NCBI GenBank assembly: GCA_003519585.1
Contig: DOWL01000155.1
Span: 1 to 8,373, forward strand
Source of the DNA: Nocardioides sp.
GTDB taxonomy: Bacteria > Actinomycetota > Actinomycetes > Propionibacteriales > Nocardioidaceae
Length of the DNA: 8,373 nucleotides
Reading direction: 5' to 3'
In this document: piece by piece, positions 4,559 through 8,373 of the stretch
How the letters are laid out: every line of letters begins with the position of its first letter
How positions within the stretch are numbered: position 1 is the stretch's first letter
Notes under the pieces: model-generated
What the model was told of the DNA's origin: nothing
The model's database searches: none
What the model saw: the letters and a program-made list of their open reading frames with translations, nothing else
Translations under genes and position numbers: made by a program

Positions 4559-6615
4559 CAGCGGGACACGTCTCGATCCCGGGCCCGCGGGTCGACCTCC
4601 CCGCGCCGCAGGTCGCCGGGGCGCACGCGGTACTCGTCGCGCAGTTCCCGCTCGCGAGCGATCTGGGAGGAGCGCAGCTGGTAGGGCACCGAGGTCACCA
4701 TCACCCCGGGGGTGAACAACAGCCGTCCCTTCAGCCGCAGCGCGGTCTGGTTGTGCAGCAACTGCTCCCACCAGCGGCCCACGACGTACTCCGGGATGTA
4801 GACCGCGACCACCCCGCGCGGGTTGGCCCGCCGGATCTCGGTGGCGTACTCGACGATCGGCCGGATCAGCTCGCGGTACGGCGAGTGCAGCACCTTGAGC
4901 GGGACGTCGAGGCGCCGCTGGTCCCACTCCTCCAGGAGCCGGCTGGTCTCCTGCGGGCTCGTGGAGACGTAGACCGCCTCGAGCACGTTGGGCCGGGTCG
5001 CCTTCGCGAAGGCGAGCGCGCGCAACGTCGGCTTGTGCAGCTTGGAGACCAGGACGATGGCGTGCACCCGGGTGGGCATCACCTTGTCCTCCTCGTCGGC
5101 CGCCAACTCGTCCGCCACGTTGTCGTAGTGGCGCCGGATGCCGCGCATGACGAGGAAGAAGAAGACCATCGCCAGGATCGCGATCCACGCGCCGGCGAAG
5201 AACTTCGTGACCAGCACGATGACGAAGACCACCGCGGTCATCGCCAGCCCGAAGGTGTTGATCGCGCGGGAGCGGAACATCCGCCGTCTTACGGCGGGGT
5301 TCTTCTCGGTCTTCAGCAGCCGGGTCCAGTGCCGGATCATGCCGAGCTGGCTGAGGTTGAACGAGACGAACACCCCGACGATGTAGAGCTGGATCAGCCG
5401 GCTGGTCTCGGCGTTGAAGGCGAGGATCAAGATGATCGCCATCACCGCGAGGAAGACGATGCCGTTGCTGTAGGCGAGCCGGTCGCCGCGGGAGCCGAGC
5501 GCACGGGGGGCGAACCCGTCGCGGGCCAGGATCGAGCCGAGCACCGGGAAGCCGTTGAACGCCGTGTTGGCGGCGAGCACCAGGATGATCCCGGTCATCG
5601 CCACGACGAAGTAGAACCCCGGCGGGAAGTCGGTGAAGATCGCCTTCGACAGTTGGGCGATGACCGTGTGCTGGTCGTAGTCGGCCGGCAGCGGCTGACC
5701 GTCCGGCGTCCGGAGCCGATCGACGTCGCTCGGGTCGACGTACTTCAGCCCCATGTTGTTGGCCAGCGCGATGATGCTGAGCAGCATCGAGATGGCAATG
5801 GTGCCGAGCAGGAGCAGCGTGGTCGCGGCGTTGCGGCTCTTGGGCTTGCGGAAGGCCGGCACGCCGTTCGAGATCGCCTCGACGCCGGTGAGCGCGGCAC
5901 AGCCCGACGAGAACGCGCGGGCCAGGAGCACGATCAACCCGATGTTGGTCAGCTCGTCGCTGTAGCCGGGCGCCGGCATGATCGTCAGGTCGGCGCTCTC
6001 GACCTGGGGCAGGTCACCGGTCGTCGCAAGCAGCAGGCCGTAGAGGCCCATCCCGAGGATGCCGATCATGAACCCGTAGGTCGGGATCGCGAACAGCGTC
6101 CCCGACTCGCGCACGCCGCGCAGGTTCATCGCCATCAGGATCACGACGAGTAACGCGGCGACCTCTGCCTCGTGCCCGGAGAACGCCGGGATCGCCGACG
6201 CCATGTTCTGGACACCGGACGAGATCGAGACCGCGACGGTGAGCACGTAGTCGACGAGGAGCGCGGAGCCGACCGTGACCCCGGCGGTCGGACCGAGGTT
6301 GACCGTGGCCACCTCGTAGTCGCCACCGCCGCTCGGGTAGGCGTGCACGTTCTGGCGGTACGACGCGACGACGGTCAGCATCACCACGGCGACGGCGACG
6401 CCGATCTTCCACGACCAGACGTAGGCCGAGGCTCCGGCGAGCGAGAGCATGATGAAGATCTCGTCGGGTGCGTAGGCGACCGACGACAGCGCGTCGCTGG
6501 CGAAGACCGGCAACGCGACCCGCTTGGGGAGCAGCGTCTCGCCCAGCTGGGAGCTGCGCAGCTTGCGCCCCAGCAGGATCCGCTTGGAGACGTCGCCGAC
6601 ACCCACGAGCCGCAA
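4558..6615 (-). CDS. KimA-like APC-superfamily potassium transporter
   Basis: 685 aa. About twelve membrane segments occupy residues 50-490 and a soluble C-terminal domain (about 492-685) follows, the architecture of Bacillus subtilis KimA (formerly YdaO), a proton-coupled high-affinity K+ importer inhibited by c-di-AMP at its USP-like cytosolic domain. Recognisable stretches are GRKLRSSQLGETLLPK (16-31), SDALSSVAYAPDE (40-52) with Asp41 and Tyr48 at positions matching K+-site residues of KimA, SYRQNVHAYPSGGGDYEVA (85-103) and LTGVEAISNG (242-251). The soluble domain starts VHAIVLVSKLHKPTLRALAFAKA, like a universal-stress-protein fold. The last 25 residues are highly charged. The start is TTG at 6615 with GAGGTG 7 nt upstream; a leaderless GTG start at 6606 after TACGCT is the alternative. 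The divergent TrkA genes support a potassium role; an amino-acid substrate is the main alternative. Confidence 0.82.
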   Translation of the reverse strand: MRLVGVGDVSKRILLGRKLRSSQLGETLLPKRVALPVFASDALSSVAYAPDEIFIMLSLAGASAYVWSWKIGVAVAVVMLTVVASYRQNVHAYPSGGGDYEVATVNLGPTAGVTVGSALLVDYVLTVAVSISSGVQNMASAIPAFSGHEAEVAALLVVILMAMNLRGVRESGTLFAIPTYGFMIGILGMGLYGLLLATTGDLPQVESADLTIMPAPGYSDELTNIGLIVLLARAFSSGCAALTGVEAISNGVPAFRKPKSRNAATTLLLLGTIAISMLLSIIALANNMGLKYVDPSDVDRLRTPDGQPLPADYDQHTVIAQLSKAIFTDFPPGFYFVVAMTGIILVLAANTAFNGFPVLGSILARDGFAPRALGSRGDRLAYSNGIVFLAVMAIILILAFNAETSRLIQLYIVGVFVSFNLSQLGMIRHWTRLLKTEKNPAVRRRMFRSRAINTFGLAMTAVVFVIVLVTKFFAGAWIAILAMVFFFLVMRGIRRHYDNVADELAADEEDKVMPTRVHAIVLVSKLHKPTLRALAFAKATRPNVLEAVYVSTSPQETSRLLEEWDQRRLDVPLKVLHSPYRELIRPIVEYATEIRRANPRGVVAVYIPEYVVGRWWEQLLHNQTALRLKGRLLFTPGVMVTSVPYQLRSSQIARERELRDEYRVRPGDLRRGEVDPRARDRDVSR

Positions 6616-6686
6616 GCGTACGCACCTCGGGTGCCCGATCCGCAGTCAACCGCGCCCATGGGGTGCACAACGGATACCGTTGCCGG
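6616..6686. promoter_or_regulatory. 71-bp divergent promoter region between the transporter and trkA genes
   Basis: On the plus strand TACCGT (6675-6680) fits the actinobacterial TANNNT -10 and ends 6 nt before the GTG of the first TrkA gene. No ribosome binding site is present there, so a leaderless mRNA is likely. On the minus strand TTGACT (6644-6649) resembles a -35, but its spacing to TACGCT is too long to pair with confidence. A 12-bp palindrome TCGGGTGCCCGA (6627-6638) lies between and could be an operator. GGGTGCAC is repeated at 6661 and 6685. The region is far too short for a c-di-AMP (ydaO-type) riboswitch. Confidence 0.45.
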
Positions 6687-7349
6687 GTGCACGTCGTGAT
6701 CATGGGGTGTGGCCGGGTCGGCTCGACGCTGGCCCGCAGCCTCGAGGACCGCAACCACACGGTGTCGGTCATCGACAGCGAACCCGACGCGTTCCGGCGC
6801 CTGGGGCCGGGCTTCAACGGCGACAAGGTGACCGGCTACGGCTTCGACCAGGCCGTGCTGGAGAAGGCGGGCATCCGGCGCGCCGACGCCTTCGCGGCGG
6901 TCTCCAGCGGTGACAACTCCAACATCATCGCGGCCCGGGTGGCCCGCGAGACCTTCGGCATCCAGCAGGTCGTGGCCCGCATCTACGACCCCGGCCGGGC
7001 CGAGGTCTACCAACGCCTCGGCATCACCACCGTCGCCACCGTGAAGTGGACGGCCGACCAGGTGCTCCGCCGGCTGCTGCCGGCCGGCGCCGAGCCCGAC
7101 TTCCGCGACCCGTCCGGCACGATCCGCGTCGACCAGGTGCCGATCCCCGATCAGTGGGTCGGTGAGCGCACCATCCACTTCCAGGAGCAGACCGGAAGCC
7201 GGATCGCCTGGATCGACCGGCTCGGCGAGGGGATCCTGCCCAACCGCGAGTCGGTGATCCAGGAGGGCGACCTGATCCACCTGGTGATGCGCGAGGAGAA
7301 CGCCGCGCACGTCTTCAAGGTCATCGACGCCGGACCCGAGGAGCACTGA
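6687..7349 (+). CDS. trkA: TrkA-family potassium uptake regulator (RCK), first copy
   Basis: 220 aa from GTG at 6687. RCK_N domain (about 1-130): nucleotide-binding loop GCGRVG (7-12), then Asp30 at the end of the second strand to hold the ribose (VSVIDSEPDAF). An RCK_C domain follows at about 135-220, beginning near TIRVDQVPIPDQWVGERTIHF. Such proteins sit on the cytoplasmic face of K+ channels or transporters and gate them in response to NAD(H) or ATP/ADP. The start places the glycine-rich strand six residues from the N-terminus, as usual; no ribosome binding site precedes it and a -10-like TACCGT lies 6 nt upstream. It is followed after one base by a second TrkA gene. The pair corresponds by order to M. 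tuberculosis ceoB/ceoC (Rv2691/Rv2692). No TrkH/KtrB pore gene is in the window. Confidence 0.9.
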   Translation: MHVVIMGCGRVGSTLARSLEDRNHTVSVIDSEPDAFRRLGPGFNGDKVTGYGFDQAVLEKAGIRRADAFAAVSSGDNSNIIAARVARETFGIQQVVARIYDPGRAEVYQRLGITTVATVKWTADQVLRRLLPAGAEPDFRDPSGTIRVDQVPIPDQWVGERTIHFQEQTGSRIAWIDRLGEGILPNRESVIQEGDLIHLVMREENAAHVFKVIDAGPEEH

Positions 7350-7350
7350 G

Positions 7351-8025
7351 ATGCGCGTAGCCATCGCCGGGGCCGGCGCGGTCGGGCGGTCGATCGCCCG
7401 GGAGCTGATCCAGAACGGCCACGAGATCCTGCTCATCGACAAGGACCCCGACTCCATCAAGCCCGAGCGGGTGCCCGACGCGGAGTGGCTGCTGGCCGAC
7501 TCGTGTGAGCTCTCCTCACTGGAGGAGGCGCGACTCGACAAGTGCGACGTGGTCATCGCCGCCACCGGTGACGACAAGGTCAACCTCGTGACCTCGCTGC
7601 TGGCCAAGACCGAGTTCGGGGTGCCGCGCACCGTGGGCCGGGTCAACCACCCCAACAACGAGTGGCTGTTCAGCGAGGCCTGGGGCGTGGACGTCAACGT
7701 CTCGACGCCGCGGATCATGTCGGCCCTGGTCGAGGAGGCGGTGACGGTCGGTGACCTGGTCCGTCTGTTCACCTTCCGGCAGGGCAACGCCAACCTCGTC
7801 GAGCTCACGCTGCCCGCCGACTCGCCGTACGTCGGCAAGCCGACCGGCCTGATCCCGTTCCCCGACAACTGCGCGCTGGTCTCGATCCTGCGCGACGGCC
7901 AGGTCTACGTGCCCGACCCCGAGCAACCGGTCGAGTCAGGCGACGAGCTGCTCTTCGTCGTACCCGAGGAGCGAGAGGACGAACTCGAGCGGCTGCTCGC
8001 CCCCAACGAGCACGGACTGGGGTAG
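7351..8025 (+). CDS. trkA: TrkA-family potassium uptake regulator (RCK), second copy
   Basis: 224 aa from ATG at 7351, one base after the stop of the first TrkA gene, with GAGGAG 8 nt upstream inside that gene's end, so the two are cotranscribed and probably translationally coupled. RCK_N (about 1-130) has GAGAVG (7-12) and Asp30 in ILLIDKD, the same spacing as in its neighbour. VVIAATGDDKVNLVTSLLAK (about 66-85) is the conserved adenine-side segment, and RVNHPNNEWLF follows. RCK_C covers about 140-222 and ends DELLFVVPEEREDELERLL. Sequence similarity to the first copy is clearly at family level but far from a recent duplication, which suggests a hetero-oligomeric regulator. By order it matches CeoC of mycobacteria. 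Confidence 0.9.
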   Translation: MRVAIAGAGAVGRSIARELIQNGHEILLIDKDPDSIKPERVPDAEWLLADSCELSSLEEARLDKCDVVIAATGDDKVNLVTSLLAKTEFGVPRTVGRVNHPNNEWLFSEAWGVDVNVSTPRIMSALVEEAVTVGDLVRLFTFRQGNANLVELTLPADSPYVGKPTGLIPFPDNCALVSILRDGQVYVPDPEQPVESGDELLFVVPEEREDELERLLAPNEHGLG

Positions 8026-8050
8026 TCCCTGACGATCGAGCTGGGATGGA

Positions 8051-8373
8051 TCAGCCGGGCTGCGGCCCGGCCTCGGCCTGCTCCGGCCTCGGTTCGATCG
8101 GGGTGGCGTTGCGGGCCAGGAGCCAGATGATCAGCGACCACGACCCGATCCGCAGCGCCCAGCCGAGTCCGAGCCGCAGCACGCTGACGATGAGGACAGC
8201 GGTGTCGGTGTCGATCGCGCCGGACCAGCCGAGCAGCCAGACCGGACCCTGGAGCAGGACGCCCACCGCGCCGGGCATCAGGAAGACCCACGTGAGCCGG
8301 GTGCACAGCTTCACGACCTGCGGGTCGTCGTGCCAGGCGAGCGGATCGCCGCTGACGCTGCCCACCATGAAGC
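8051..8373 (-). CDS. DUF3159 family membrane protein, C-terminal part (cut by the window)
   Basis: The reading frame enters from beyond position 8373 and ends at TGA (8051-8053); about 107 residues are visible and the N-terminal half is outside. The visible part reads GDPLAWHDDPQVVKLCTRLTWVFLMPGAVGVLLQGPVWLLGW, a hydrophilic link and one membrane segment, then IVSVLRLGLGWALRIGSWSLIIWLLARN, a second hydrophobic block, ending in a Pro/Glu-rich tail. The G-x-x-x-W pattern before a membrane segment and the paired hydrophobic blocks are typical of actinobacterial DUF3159. Function is unknown. In mycobacteria a membrane protein (Rv2693c) occupies the same place next to the twin TrkA genes. It converges on the second trkA gene with a 25-bp gap. 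An ATG at 8366-8368 is internal, not the true start. Confidence 0.7.
   Translation of the reverse strand, partial: FMVGSVSGDPLAWHDDPQVVKLCTRLTWVFLMPGAVGVLLQGPVWLLGWSGAIDTDTAVLIVSVLRLGLGWALRIGSWSLIIWLLARNATPIEPRPEQAEAGPQPG
8054..8071. terminator. Hairpin at the convergent gene ends, possible bidirectional terminator
   Basis: GCCGGGC, loop TGCG, GCCCGGC: a perfect 7-bp all-G/C stem 28 bp after the trkA stop, overlapping the last codons of the DUF3159 gene. No T-tract follows on either strand, as in many actinobacterial terminators. It may be only a by-product of GC-rich coding sequence. Confidence 0.4.

Noticed and set aside
4559..5188. Methyltransferase frame extended upstream to 5188
   Set aside because: The extension overlaps the transporter's C-terminal domain in another frame and lacks similarity to anything. 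ATG at 4558 gives a normal family length.
4501..6153. 550-codon plus-strand open frame opposite the KimA-like transporter
   Set aside because: Its composition is dominated by Asp, Glu, His, Gln and Arg, the usual mirror of GC-rich coding DNA. The minus frame has clear KimA-family motifs and membrane segments, so this is a shadow.
6616..6686. c-di-AMP (ydaO-type) riboswitch upstream of the KimA-like gene
   Set aside because: The whole divergent gap is 71 bp, too short for this riboswitch class, and no matching conserved elements were seen.
6381..7868. 495-codon minus-strand open frame opposite both trkA genes
   Set aside because: It is antisense to two well-recognised RCK proteins and has no family motif of its own.

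Overview
The window is chromosomal DNA of a high-GC actinobacterium. Coding sequence is strongly GC-rich with G/C third positions, GTG and TTG starts are used freely, several genes look leaderless, and the gene order KimA-like transporter / twin TrkA proteins / DUF3159 / TRAM-type RNA methyltransferase is an actinobacterial neighbourhood (compare Mycobacterium tuberculosis Rv2689c-Rv2693c). A member of the Propionibacteriales such as Nocardioides is my best guess, but the genus cannot be fixed from this sequence alone.

Layout: (1) 31-753, minus, an S51-family peptidase E. (2) 754-1045, non-coding, holding several inverted repeats and a short stretch (845-889, minus) that encodes a displaced C-terminal end of an RNA methyltransferase. 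(3) 1046-3113, minus, a tightly overlapping three-gene operon: TetR repressor, ABC ATPase and ABC-2 permease. A 25-bp near-perfect palindrome covers its promoter. (4) 3114-3397, non-coding, with an 11-bp tandem repeat. (5) 3398-4558, minus, a TRAM/[4Fe-4S] RNA m5U methyltransferase, overlapping by one base with (6) 4558-6615, minus, a KimA-like APC potassium transporter. (7) A 71-bp divergent promoter region. (8) 6687-7349 and 7351-8025, plus, two TrkA-type RCK proteins. (9) 8051 to the window end, minus, the C-terminal part of a DUF3159 membrane protein.

The right half reads as a potassium-homeostasis locus: a KimA-like transporter transcribed away from two NAD(H)/nucleotide-binding RCK regulators. 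The left half contains the most interesting structure. The last ~17 codons of the intact methyltransferase gene have atypical, less GC-rich codons. A second copy of the same C-terminal segment, written in native high-GC codons, lies 2.57 kb away in the same orientation, and the two share a 10-bp core (879-888 and 3453-3462). Joining the gene body to the distant copy rebuilds a seamless native C-terminus. The simplest reading is a site-specific integration into the 3' end of the methyltransferase gene, in which the incoming element supplied a replacement tail (including the catalytic Glu) and carried, or later kept, the TetR-regulated ABC exporter. No recombinase is left between the repeats.
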